Shown here: piece by piece, positions 18,055 to 26,280 of the stretch
Layout of the letters: each line of letters starts with the position of its first letter
Numbering within the stretch: position 1 is the first letter of the stretch
Source: Leptospira bouyouniensis
GTDB taxonomy: Bacteria; Spirochaetota; Leptospiria; Leptospirales; Leptospiraceae
Direction of reading: 5' to 3'
Length of the DNA stretch: 64,000 bases
Assembly: GCF_004769525.1 (NCBI RefSeq)
Contig: NZ_RQFT01000011.1
Coordinates: 310,001-374,000 of the forward strand
The notes under the pieces: generated by a model
Seen by the model: the letters and a program-made list of their open reading frames with translations, nothing else
Databases searched by the model: none
What the model was told of the DNA's origin: nothing
Translations under genes and position numbers: made by a program

Positions 18055-19259
18055 GTCTGTTTCATTCTCTCCCACTCTTCTTCTGAAATGGTAGGATAAT
18101 AGGATTCTTTATCTGATCCAATGGGTTCAAAGGAGAAATGAATTTTTTTTGTCACTGCAGAACGGAAGGCATGTTGTCTAGTTTTTGGAAAATACCCTAG
18201 ATACCAATTGGCGCCAATGGTAATTTTTCCGCCTCCACCGGGTAAATCATTCACAAAATGGGGAATCCCCATGCCTCCGATTTTTCCTCGCATATACTCG
18301 ACAATCTCAATCCCACGTGCAAGTGGTGTTCGAAAACCCCTTGAACCGGGGATGAGTTCTGGGTCATACAAATAATAAGCCCGAACTCGCATCTCAAGTA
18401 ACTTTTTGTGAAGAGTTAACATAGTTTCTTCATCGTCATTGATTCCTTTCAGTAAAACTGCTTGGTTTCCTACGGAAACCCCTACTTTTAATAAACGCAA
18501 AATTGCCTCTTTTGCTTCCTTCGTACACTCTTTTGGGTGATTGAACTGTGTGTTACAAAAGATAGAAAGATTATCATCATTATATTTTTCAATAATGTTA
18601 CAAATATTCTCTGTTATGCGAAAAGGAAGTGTAACAGGATTTCTTGTACCCAAACGGCAGATTTTCACATGTGGAATTTCATTCAGTTCTTTTAAAATCC
18701 ACTCAAGCCTATTGTCTGCTAAATTTAATGGATCACCTCCACTCACGACCACATCCTCAATTTGAGGGTGATTTTTGATGTAATCGAAAGCTGATTCCAA
18801 ATCAGATTTCTCCATTCTTTCATCACTTGAGGAGACCTTCCTGCCTCTCATACAATGGCGGCAATACACACTACAGGAATGATTAGAAAATAATAAAACG
18901 CGGTTCGGATACATATGAGTAAGCCCACGAACAGGGCTTAACCTTTCTTCCTCTAATGGGTCAGGACTTTCCTCTAAAGAAAAAACCGCTTCATCGGCAG
19001 TAGGTACAATCATCCGCCTGATCGGACAATTCGGATCACTTGGATCAGATAAAGATAAGTAATACGGTGTCGTTGAGACAAGTAAACGAATTGTTTCTTC
19101 TATCCCGATTCTCTCTGAATCAGTTAGCAAAAAATAGCGAGAAAGCTCCTTACCTTTGACACGGTTTTGCAACTGCGATGTGGGATCGGTCCATTTTGTC
19201 TTGGAAAACAATTCTTCTCTTGCCTGGAGTACTTCTGATAAACTGTTTTGCACGAGCAT
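18051..19259 (-). CDS. KamA-family radical SAM aminomutase (lysine 2,3-aminomutase-like)
   Basis: Radical SAM, PLP-dependent enzyme that shifts an alpha-amino group to the beta position. It has 402 residues, the cluster motif CSVYCRHC (Cys129, Cys133, Cys136), the GGDPLNL SAM-binding strand and the PLP lysine in PGGGGKI. In lysine 2,3-aminomutase two aspartates hold the lysine side chain; the second ([10 protein letters not shown]) is kept, whereas the first (usually CDLS) aligns with PELI here, giving glutamate. Beta-lysine is the first guess for the product, but related substrates are possible. First gene of a coupled trio; divergent from the HAD gene. Confidence 0.87.
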   Translation of the reverse strand: MLVQNSLSEVLQAREELFSKTKWTDPTSQLQNRVKGKELSRYFLLTDSERIGIEETIRLLVSTTPYYLSLSDPSDPNCPIRRMIVPTADEAVFSLEESPDPLEEERLSPVRGLTHMYPNRVLLFSNHSCSVYCRHCMRGRKVSSSDERMEKSDLESAFDYIKNHPQIEDVVVSGGDPLNLADNRLEWILKELNEIPHVKICRLGTRNPVTLPFRITENICNIIEKYNDDNLSIFCNTQFNHPKECTKEAKEAILRLLKVGVSVGNQAVLLKGINDDEETMLTLHKKLLEMRVRAYYLYDPELIPGSRGFRTPLARGIEIVEYMRGKIGGMGIPHFVNDLPGGGGKITIGANWYLGYFPKTRQHAFRSAVTKKIHFSFEPIGSDKESYYPTISEEEWERMKQT

Positions 19260-19286
19260 AAGTTTTTATTCCTTACTTGCCAAGAG

Positions 19287-19310
19287 ACCACCAAATTCTT
19301 TTCTGGTGGT
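19287..19310. repeat. 7-bp inverted repeat in the kamA/HAD divergent gap
   Basis: ACCACCA at 19287-19293 and TGGTGGT at 19304-19310 are perfect inverse copies 10 bases apart. The dyad lies between two divergent genes, about 28 bases before the kamA start on the minus strand, so it could be an operator or an mRNA leader hairpin. No regulator is adjacent. Confidence 0.4.
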
Positions 19311-19341
19311 AATGCAAGAAAACCGCTTGGGGGAAATCCGC

Positions 19342-19986
19342 ATGGTCGCCTTCGATGTCGACGGGACCTTATTTTCCTCAGAATCCATAATCTTTAAGAC
19401 GTACGTGCAGGCAATCGAAGAGTTTGCACAAAAGACAGGAAAAATTACGTCTTTACCTACCCATGATCAGATTATGAATGAAATTGGAAAACCTGTTCGG
19501 ACCATTTTTGCAAACTTGTTACCGTCATTACCGGAATCAGAACGAGATACCATTTCTAGCAGGGTGCTCGATTTACTCTGCGATTCGATCCGCAGTGGTG
19601 GTGGAGATTTTTATGCGGGTGTTGGTTCTACTATCCATTACTTAAAAGAAAAAGGATATACGATCACTTGTGCTTCCAATGGCAGAAAACCGTATATCGA
19701 AACCGTTTTAGACACTGCTGGTGTTTTACAATACTTCGAGCCAATCGTTGTGATCAACCAAGACACGATCCATACCAAAGGTGAGATTTTAGCGGAGTAT
19801 GTTCGCAAGTACAATTTAGACCCAAGCGCCATTGCGATGATTGGAGACAGGCATAGTGATTGGGAAGCAGCCAGACAGAATGGTTGCCCTTTTGGATTTT
19901 GTACATATGGACACGGCATTCCAGGTGAAATTCCAGACTTTGAATGGAAATTTGAAGATTTAACAACTCTGAAAGAAATTTTTTAA
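19342..19986 (+). CDS. HAD-family phosphatase (phosphoglycolate phosphatase-like)
   Basis: Haloacid-dehalogenase hydrolase with all four motifs: FDVDGTLF (nucleophile Asp and second Asp, residues 4-11), TCASNGR (motif II), the lysine in HTKGEIL (motif III) and MIGDRHSDWEAA (motif IV). The helical cap between motifs I and II is of the C1 type. The frame is open from 19156, but the ATG at 19342 puts MVAFDVDGTL at the start and is preceded at proper distance by GGGGGA; an ATG at 19312 is the alternative. Product 214 residues. Probable phosphomonoesterase; substrate unknown. Divergent from the KamA trio. Confidence 0.85.
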   Translation: MVAFDVDGTLFSSESIIFKTYVQAIEEFAQKTGKITSLPTHDQIMNEIGKPVRTIFANLLPSLPESERDTISSRVLDLLCDSIRSGGGDFYAGVGSTIHYLKEKGYTITCASNGRKPYIETVLDTAGVLQYFEPIVVINQDTIHTKGEILAEYVRKYNLDPSAIAMIGDRHSDWEAARQNGCPFGFCTYGHGIPGEIPDFEWKFEDLTTLKEIF

Positions 19987-20020
19987 ATTCTAAATCCGAA
20001 CCCTCTCCGACATTGATAGT

Positions 20021-20836
20021 GTGGCGGTACTTCCCCAAATCCAAGAAGACAAATGGAAATCATTACGCTATTTCCTTGGCGGGATCTTCTTTGTACTCGT
20101 CTTAATTGAAAAATCAATGGGGTTTGATCCCAAAACCACTGGAAATTTTTTTCCCAAACAAGGTTTCAAAAACATAGGGAAATTGGGTGAAAAACCAAAA
20201 TTTGCAGAACCCACTGACCCTTTCCAAAGTGAAAATTTTGAAGATGAACTCAATTGGGAAGAAGAAGTATTCAATCATACTTACCCGACAAGTCCCACAA
20301 AAACACAGGCAAAAAAAATCGTAGATGATACGATCCCTGAGATCACACTCCCAGAAGATAGATTTCCGGGGGCAGGCAAAAGGATCAGTGCGGAACCAGG
20401 TTACCTTTCCGTTTACTTTTTAAAATTTTATGGAACAGGAAAAAATAGCCAATCGCAACTTGTGAAACTCACAAGGGAATTTCCAGGTGGAGATCCCATC
20501 CTTTTCCTTTTCCAAGAACTTACGAAAGGCCCCAATGCAGATGAAAAAACAAAAGGTGTTTTATCTGCATTATCAAAAAAAATTAGGATCGAACCAAACT
20601 ATCGTTTGGAGAACGGTATTTTACATATTTCAGTCTCTGATGAATTGAACATTGGTGGCAGTATGGAAATCCTAAAAGACCGCTTGGACCAAATTACCTT
20701 TACATATGTCGGCAACTTTGGAATCCAAGGAGTTGTACTATACACAAATGGGGAAAGGATTCGAAGTTTAGGGAGTGATGGTTTGTCACTTCCTGACGTT
20801 CTCGCCAAATCACAAAGAAAAGTGATCTTGTTTTAA
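20021..20836 (+). CDS. GerMN-domain protein, membrane-anchored or exported
   Basis: A 271-residue protein starting at GTG, with a hydrophobic segment near residues 17-30 (FLGGIFFVLVLIEKS). A low-complexity charged linker follows, then a C-terminal GerMN domain (about residues 125-260): LSVYFLKFYGTGKNSQSQLVKLTREF, then LFLFQELTKGPNADEKTKGVLSAL, then the ENGILHISVSDEL strand. GerMN occurs in spore germination GerM and in many envelope lipoproteins; its ligand is unknown. It lies 34 bases after the HAD gene and may share its transcript. An AAACCA/TGGTTT dyad (20835-20851) overlaps its stop but lacks a T-run. Confidence 0.72.
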   Translation: MAVLPQIQEDKWKSLRYFLGGIFFVLVLIEKSMGFDPKTTGNFFPKQGFKNIGKLGEKPKFAEPTDPFQSENFEDELNWEEEVFNHTYPTSPTKTQAKKIVDDTIPEITLPEDRFPGAGKRISAEPGYLSVYFLKFYGTGKNSQSQLVKLTREFPGGDPILFLFQELTKGPNADEKTKGVLSALSKKIRIEPNYRLENGILHISVSDELNIGGSMEILKDRLDQITFTYVGNFGIQGVVLYTNGERIRSLGSDGLSLPDVLAKSQRKVILF

Positions 20837-20893
20837 ACCACTAAATGGTTTACATAGAAACACCAAATCGTATTCTAAAGACTGGTTTTGACC

Positions 20894-22087
20894 ATGCGTA
20901 GGTATACCTTCAAACGATACGAATTTGTATTGCGTAAATTATTTTTACGCCCTTTCCACCCTCGATTCATAGCCACAAATTTGGATGATATTACATCCTC
21001 TCTTCAAATATTCAGTGTGATGACGGCTATCACATCAATCATTTCACTTCTTTTTGTTGATTCACTCGTTCGGACAAAAGAAGCCAGTTTCTGGATTGCA
21101 TTCTTTCGTATTTCCTCACTTGCAATCTGTTTTGCTGTGTATCTCCTTGCCAAAAAAGGGATCATCCGTTACGAAAAATATATCTTACGGATCACAAGTT
21201 TTGTATTAATTGGACTTGTCACACTTTATATCCCAATGATGGTGTTTGATAATCCCAATCACGCCTATTATTTATTTGGTTCAGCCATTGTAATTGCTGC
21301 GGCTTCCATATTACTTTGGTTAGAACCTATTCGAATTTGTATTTTATCTTTGATATATATCTCAGTATTTATTCCTCTGCATTTGAATTACTCGCGAATC
21401 CAAGGATTTGATCGGTATTTCTTTTACCAGGATGTACTCATTGTTTCTTTTTTATTAGCATTTGGAATTGTTGCCAATTTTCTCATCAATTACTGGCGAT
21501 TTGAAGAGTATCGTGTCAAAGAAAAACTTCACATAACAGTAGGTAAACTCCTTCGAATCAATCAAAAAATTGAAGATCTTTCCCGGGTTGATTCCATGAC
21601 GGAACTATTCAATCGACGCCATTTATTAGAACAGTTTGATTTGTATAAAAAAAGAGCTCTTCGTGAAGGGTTTGTGATTGGACTCGTGATTTTGGATTTA
21701 GATCGGTTAAAAACGATTAACGACCGTTATGGTCACAAACAAGGAGACCTTGCCATCCAAGCCTTTGCTAAAACATTAAAATCGAGGACTAGAATCACAG
21801 ACATTGCAGCAAGGATCGGCGGTGATGAATTTTGTTTGTTAGCCTCTCCAATTGACAAGGAAGGACTTCATACGCTCACCGAGTCCATCCGTGAAAAAAT
21901 GGAAGAGTTACAAATCCCAATTTACAATGATCCAAACCAATTCCTAACTTTGACAGTATCAATTGGTGGCACTCTTTTCCACCCCGAAGATGACCCCAGT
22001 TTCGATGAACTCTACCATAAAATCGACACAGCACTTTACACTTCCAAAAACGAAGGAAGAAACCGAATCACTCTCCTAGAAATGTAA
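20894..22087 (+). CDS. Membrane diguanylate cyclase (GGDEF)
   Basis: Predicted to make cyclic di-GMP from two GTP. The 397-residue product has about six N-terminal membrane helices (residues 35-205), a short coiled linker, and a GGDEF domain with VDSMTELFNRRH, the active-site RIGGDEF and a product-inhibition I-site RITD exactly five residues before the GG, so feedback inhibition is likely. The membrane part matches no named sensor I recognise. An in-frame TTG lies two codons upstream; the ATG at 20894 is preferred. A rho-independent terminator follows about 95 bases downstream. Confidence 0.9.
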   Translation: MRRYTFKRYEFVLRKLFLRPFHPRFIATNLDDITSSLQIFSVMTAITSIISLLFVDSLVRTKEASFWIAFFRISSLAICFAVYLLAKKGIIRYEKYILRITSFVLIGLVTLYIPMMVFDNPNHAYYLFGSAIVIAAASILLWLEPIRICILSLIYISVFIPLHLNYSRIQGFDRYFFYQDVLIVSFLLAFGIVANFLINYWRFEEYRVKEKLHITVGKLLRINQKIEDLSRVDSMTELFNRRHLLEQFDLYKKRALREGFVIGLVILDLDRLKTINDRYGHKQGDLAIQAFAKTLKSRTRITDIAARIGGDEFCLLASPIDKEGLHTLTESIREKMEELQIPIYNDPNQFLTLTVSIGGTLFHPEDDPSFDELYHKIDTALYTSKNEGRNRITLLEM

Positions 22088-22130
22088 AAAAAAGATCGAC
22101 GGATTCTGACTTGGCATTCATACTAGTAAA

Positions 22131-22145
22131 TGAGACTGATTCTCA
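22131..22145. promoter_or_regulatory. Fur-box-like palindrome
   Basis: TGAGACTGATTCTCA matches the 7-1-7 pattern TGAGAATnATTCTCA seen at Fur-type sites with one mismatch. It lies 43 bases after the diguanylate cyclase stop and 38 bases before a strong terminator hairpin. It may be an operator for a short transcript, or only part of the cyclase 3' untranslated region. Confidence 0.3.
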
Positions 22146-22182
22146 GTTTATGTCCATTACGGATAAGGTGTAAAACTTACGA

Positions 22183-22212
22183 GATGGGGAAAACTCCCCC
22201 ATCTTTTTTTTT
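22183..22212 (+). terminator. Rho-independent terminator
   Basis: GATGGGG (22183-22189) pairs with CCCCATC (22197-22203) around a 7-base loop and is followed by nine T. It is directional: the opposite strand has no T-run. It would end the diguanylate cyclase transcript and any short RNA starting in the gap. Confidence 0.85.
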
Positions 22213-22220
22213 ACCGTTCA

Positions 22221-22829
22221 CTAAAATAACTTTGGTTGTTTTTCAATGGCTTCATTGAGTGCGGAGTGGGAAACATTCAGAAAGGTTTTTTCAGTTGTTC
22301 CGTTCAATCCATAGAAAGGCATGAGTGGTATGGTCAAAATCCCAATCCAGGTACGAAAGTGCACCTGTCGGACCAAAATGGTTTGTGACTTACTCTTTTC
22401 ATTTGCAAATTGGAACGTAATCGTACTATCTTGCTCCACATCCATGGGAAGTGATGTTAAGGTAAGATACGATATTCCAGTAAGAATCATACCCAAAGTA
22501 CTCGAATAGAGACTCACTTGGGATTCCAATTGAATATCGAGTTTCAGATCATATTTGCTTTGCGGGTCAGTCACAACAGACAAAACTCTTGGATGGCTTT
22601 GTAAGGCTCGAACGAATCGGTCTTCTGATTGTTTTCGATCCGATTCATCTGCCACTTTTCGCTCCCTGTCACCAACTGTCGCAGCTTGGGAATAAGTGAG
22701 TAAAATGATCTTTTTTTCCGCATTTGCGTTTTCTGTTAGTTTGGTTTCTGGTAAATTGTACTTGGCAAAACTGATGCAGTGAGAAAGTACAAGAAGCACC
22801 GAAAGGTAAACTAGATTCAACTGTTTCAT
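22221..22829 (-). CDS. Putative lipoprotein of unknown function
   Basis: I do not recognise the family. The 202-residue product begins MKQLNLVYLSVLLVLSHC, a lipoprotein signal with a spirochaete-type lipobox LSHC (Cys18). The mature part has a region with SDRKQSEDRFVRALQSHPRV and a beta strand pattern (KYDLKLDIQLESQVSLYS), then two hydrophobic segments (TLGMILTGISYLTLTSLP and WIGILTIPLMPFYG), unusual for a soluble lipoprotein and suggestive of membrane contact. It is convergent with the diguanylate cyclase beyond the terminator and stands alone. Confidence 0.65.
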   Translation of the reverse strand: MKQLNLVYLSVLLVLSHCISFAKYNLPETKLTENANAEKKIILLTYSQAATVGDRERKVADESDRKQSEDRFVRALQSHPRVLSVVTDPQSKYDLKLDIQLESQVSLYSSTLGMILTGISYLTLTSLPMDVEQDSTITFQFANEKSKSQTILVRQVHFRTWIGILTIPLMPFYGLNGTTEKTFLNVSHSALNEAIEKQPKLF

Positions 22830-22902
22830 AAGAGCAGATTTTCTTCTAAATTTACTAATTTGTCTATTGAAATCGAAAAATTGAATAAAGAAAAAGTATG
22901 AT

Positions 22903-24006
22903 TTAAGCCATTTCGAGATTGGAATCTACTTCTTCGTAATTGAGGTTACGCCTAACAGGACGAAAACCACCTTCCGAAAGAAATTTTCTCGCTTCTTTTT
23001 CCGTTTTCAATCCAAACGAACGAAGAACATTTTCCTCGATCACAACAGAGGAAATATCATCGGCTCCAGAATAGAGTGCCAGTTGGCCAACCCCTTTCCC
23101 AAGTACCATCACAGATGTTTCAATGTGTTGGATATTATCTAGAAAAATCCGACAGATTCCGAGAACCTTCAAATACTCATGAGTAGGAACAGGCCTTACT
23201 TTGAACCGTTTGGTTTGGGGTTGGAATGTCCAAGGGATAAAGGATAAAAATCCACCAGTTCGGTCTTGTAAATCACGCACCACTTGTAAGTGTTCGATCA
23301 CCTCTTCCTCTGTTTCTTCTGATCCAAATACAATATTTGCAGATCCTTTCAAACCCACTTCATGGCATGTTTCCATAGCACGGACCCATTCTGCTACGGA
23401 AGCTTTTTTCGGAGAAATGATTTGGCGCATTCTTTCGGTCAGAATTTCTGCACCAGCTCCAGGGACAGAGTCAAGGCCTGCCTCTTTTAAAATGAGTAAG
23501 ACCTCACGAAGAGGTTTTCCTGTGATGGTTTCCAAATTGATCACTTCCACAGGAGAAAAGGCTCGGATGTGCATTTTGGGGTATTTAGCTTTTATGGTTT
23601 TGATGACATCTAGATAGTAATCAAAGGGAAGTTCTGGATACACACCACCTTGCAAAAACATTTGGTCAGCACCTTCTTCCACCGCGTAGTCCATCTTCTG
23701 CAAGATGTCTTCTTTTGAGAGCACATAACCCTTTCCATTCCCTATCTCATCCATAAAGGAACAAAAATTGCATTCTACGTTGCAGTAATTCGTGTAATTC
23801 ACAACTCGAAACATGGTATAACTTGCCTCGGTATGAGGTCTTACCTTTTCCCGTAAAAACCGGGCAACCATTTGGATTTTGAGAAAATCTCCGTCTTTGT
23901 AGAGAATGAGGGCTTCACTAGGAGAGATCCGTTTGCCTTCCACAGCTTTGAGTAGGACGACATCGGCAGGGTCATTTGGGTTCAGGGAAAAGGAGGTTAC
24001 GTTCAT
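22903..24006 (-). CDS. mqnC: Cyclic dehypoxanthinyl futalosine synthase (futalosine menaquinone pathway)
   Basis: Radical SAM enzyme that cyclises dehypoxanthine futalosine on the way to menaquinone. The 4Fe-4S motif is CNVECNFC, followed by the Y-GG-P block [25 protein letters not shown], the [11 protein letters not shown] motif, and [13 protein letters not shown]; the last favours MqnC over its paralogue MqnE, which usually has a different strand there. The ATG at 24006 gives 367 residues, the family length, and has a purine-rich leader (AGGTAGAGAT); an ATG at 24072 would add 22 residues and leave only 56 bases to the divergent gene. Its neighbour feeds electrons to menaquinone, a sensible pairing. 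Confidence 0.85.
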   Translation of the reverse strand: MNVTSFSLNPNDPADVVLLKAVEGKRISPSEALILYKDGDFLKIQMVARFLREKVRPHTEASYTMFRVVNYTNYCNVECNFCSFMDEIGNGKGYVLSKEDILQKMDYAVEEGADQMFLQGGVYPELPFDYYLDVIKTIKAKYPKMHIRAFSPVEVINLETITGKPLREVLLILKEAGLDSVPGAGAEILTERMRQIISPKKASVAEWVRAMETCHEVGLKGSANIVFGSEETEEEVIEHLQVVRDLQDRTGGFLSFIPWTFQPQTKRFKVRPVPTHEYLKVLGICRIFLDNIQHIETSVMVLGKGVGQLALYSGADDISSVVIEENVLRSFGLKTEKEARKFLSEGGFRPVRRNLNYEEVDSNLEMA

Positions 24007-24128
24007 ATCTCTACCTACTTGGACAGGAAATCTTCTGACATATCCCTGTAAAAACCGAATTTTCCTGGACATTCATTTTTCTATAGAAATCCTAGGAAAT
24101 ACCAAACACCTTAAGGGCATAAATATAA

Positions 24129-26231
24129 ATGGATATCGGAAGAATTCTCTTTCACCTATTATTCACAGCTTTTTTCGTCGTGGCAAACGTAGTGTTTGTC
24201 CGCGCTATCCTTTACAGGCTCGGATTGATCTTCAATGGTCGTCCTGCATTTTTTAATGAAGATGCAAAAAAGAACCTGAACATCGGATTCCGTTTAAAAA
24301 GTTTTTTTATAAACGTAATCTTACAAAAGAAAAACTTCCGTGAACCAGTTCGTGGGATCATGCACGCTTTTGTTTTTTATGGATTTATCGTGTATACAAT
24401 CCATACAACAAGCCAAATGATCGCAGGTGTATTCGGTTATGCGATGGAAGATCCTTACCAATTTGCACTGCCTAATTTTTTATTTGGCGAATCTGCAAAC
24501 CATCTTTATGAACAAACTGTAAACTATGTTTCCATTTTAGTATTAACTGGTCTCGGTTTTTTTGCTTGGAGACGTTGGATTAAAAAAGCCAAAGGTCTCG
24601 ATGTTCATTCACCTGCTTCTGCCATTGTTATCAGTATGATTGCCACTCTAATGGTTACCACCTTACTTGGGAATGGTGCTAAGACTGTTGCAGCAACTTA
24701 CTACACACATGCTGGTTTCATTGATGGTGCCATCGGAAAACTTTGGGAATCTGTTGGAGTGGCAAACTCTTCTGCAGATATCGTATTCCAAATCATGTGG
24801 TGGGGCCATATCATCACAGTATTTTCGTTCATGTTGTATGTTCCAACATCAAAACATGCTCACTTAATCTTTGCTCCATTTAACTACTTCCTTGCAACAG
24901 ATACTCCGAAAGGACAACTCTCCAAACTCAATTTGGATGATGAAAATGCAGTTTGGGGATCTAATCGTGTAGAAGATTTTCCTTGGCCAAATTTACTCGA
25001 TGGCATGTCATGCATTGAATGTGGACGTTGCCAAGTAGAATGCCCAGCAAACAGAACTGGTAAAGTTTTAAATCCTAAGGCGATCATTGTAGAACTCAAA
25101 CACCAAATGTTAGAGAAGATGCCAGAAGTGGCAGCGGCTCGTGCTGGCAAAACGCCAGAAGAAGCGGCTGAAGCAGTTGCGGCATTAGATACTGGAGTGA
25201 TCAATTCTCATGAAGGTCTAAGTGAAGAGGCTCTTTGGGGATGTACGACTTGTTATGCGTGTGTTGAAGCATGTCCTGTTGGAAACAACCAAGTAAACGC
25301 CATCATTGAAATGCGCCGTCATTTAGTTCTTGCTGAATCTAAAATGAGCCCAGAACTTCAAAAAGCTTTCACCAATATGGAAAACAATTCGAATCCATGG
25401 GGTGTAGGTGCTCACACAAGAGCGGACTGGGCGGAAGGACTCAATGTAAAAGTTCTTTCAGAGGCAGAAGACAAAAACGTAGACGTACTCTATTGGGTAG
25501 GTTGCGCAGGCGCTTTTGATGAAAGAAACAAAAAGATCTCACGAGACTTTGTAAAAATCATGCAAAAAGCGGATGTTAACTTTGGAATCCTTGGAACAGA
25601 AGAAGGATGCTCTGGAGACTCTGCAAGACGTGGTGGTAATGAATACCTCTACCAAACACTCGCACAAACCAACGTGGATACAATCAATGGTTACGGAATT
25701 AAAAAAATCGTAACAGCTTGCCCACACTGTTATAACACCATCAAAAACGAATACCCACAATTTGGTGGTAACTTCGAAGTCATCCACCACTCCGAGTACA
25801 TCAACCAACTTTCCAAAGAAGGTAAAATTGATGTGAAAGTGGCAGATGACGCAAACACTGGTAAGTATACTTATCATGACTCTTGTTACATCGGTCGATA
25901 TAACAATAATTACGATAACCCTCGTGATGTTGTGAAAAAAGTATCTGGTGGAAAAATTGAAGAAGCAGTCGACCATCACTCCAAAGGACTTTGTTGTGGT
26001 GCCGGCGGTGCGCAGTACTGGATGGAAGAACACGTGGATGAATCCAATCCAGAAAGTATGCGTGTCAATAGCAAACGTACAGGTCAACTCCTTGATACAG
26101 GTGCTACAACCATAGCAACTGCTTGTCCTTTCTGTATCACGATGATTACAGATGGTGTCAAAGCGGCGGAAAAAATTGATTCCGTAAAAGTAAAAGACAT
26201 TGCGGAACTTGTAGCCGAAAACATCGACTAA
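24129..26231 (+). CDS. EtfD-like membrane (Fe-S) oxidoreductase, probable ETF:menaquinone oxidoreductase
   Basis: A 700-residue membrane protein. N-terminal NarI-like helices (about residues 5-28, 75-100, 130-150, 155-185, 230-255) carry histidines suited to haem b. Then come two 4Fe-4S motifs (CIECGRCQVECP and CTTCYACVEACP) and two CCG domains ending in CPHCYN, CYIGRYN and CCGAGG. This is the FadF/EtfD architecture, which passes electrons from electron-transfer flavoprotein, reduced in fatty-acid beta-oxidation, to menaquinone. That fits organisms growing on fatty acids, as leptospires do. Divergent from mqnC, with palindromes TTTCTATAGAAA (24078-24089) and TCCTAGGA (24090-24097) in the gap. 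Confidence 0.83.
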   Translation: MDIGRILFHLLFTAFFVVANVVFVRAILYRLGLIFNGRPAFFNEDAKKNLNIGFRLKSFFINVILQKKNFREPVRGIMHAFVFYGFIVYTIHTTSQMIAGVFGYAMEDPYQFALPNFLFGESANHLYEQTVNYVSILVLTGLGFFAWRRWIKKAKGLDVHSPASAIVISMIATLMVTTLLGNGAKTVAATYYTHAGFIDGAIGKLWESVGVANSSADIVFQIMWWGHIITVFSFMLYVPTSKHAHLIFAPFNYFLATDTPKGQLSKLNLDDENAVWGSNRVEDFPWPNLLDGMSCIECGRCQVECPANRTGKVLNPKAIIVELKHQMLEKMPEVAAARAGKTPEEAAEAVAALDTGVINSHEGLSEEALWGCTTCYACVEACPVGNNQVNAIIEMRRHLVLAESKMSPELQKAFTNMENNSNPWGVGAHTRADWAEGLNVKVLSEAEDKNVDVLYWVGCAGAFDERNKKISRDFVKIMQKADVNFGILGTEEGCSGDSARRGGNEYLYQTLAQTNVDTINGYGIKKIVTACPHCYNTIKNEYPQFGGNFEVIHHSEYINQLSKEGKIDVKVADDANTGKYTYHDSCYIGRYNNNYDNPRDVVKKVSGGKIEEAVDHHSKGLCCGAGGAQYWMEEHVDESNPESMRVNSKRTGQLLDTGATTIATACPFCITMITDGVKAAEKIDSVKVKDIAELVAENID

Positions 26232-26280
26232 CAAAACTAAGTTTTGAGGAAACTATGAACAATCAAAATCTCCTCAAAAC
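26232..26280 (+). promoter_or_regulatory. Alternative RNA hairpins covering the ribosome site of the LysM-FecR gene
   Basis: GTTTTGAGGA (26241-26250) contains the ribosome-binding GAGGA and is perfectly complementary to TCCTCAAAAC (26271-26280), giving a 10-bp stem whose 20-base loop holds the ATG at 26255. The first six bases of that arm can instead pair with CAAAAC at 26232-26237 in a 6-bp, 3-loop hairpin that leaves GAGGA free. The two structures exclude each other, as in a translational switch or RNA thermometer. The pairing is seen in the sequence; regulation is inferred. Confidence 0.5.

Noticed and set aside
20835..20851. AAACCA/TGGTTT dyad as a terminator after the GerMN gene
   Set aside because: No T-run follows, the stem is short, and it overlaps the stop codon.
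25539..26234. 231-codon open frame on the minus strand inside the EtfD-like gene
   Set aside because: Antisense shadow of a strongly conserved Fe-S protein. The product is full of Phe, Cys, Val and Ile with no domain, as expected for the complement of this gene.
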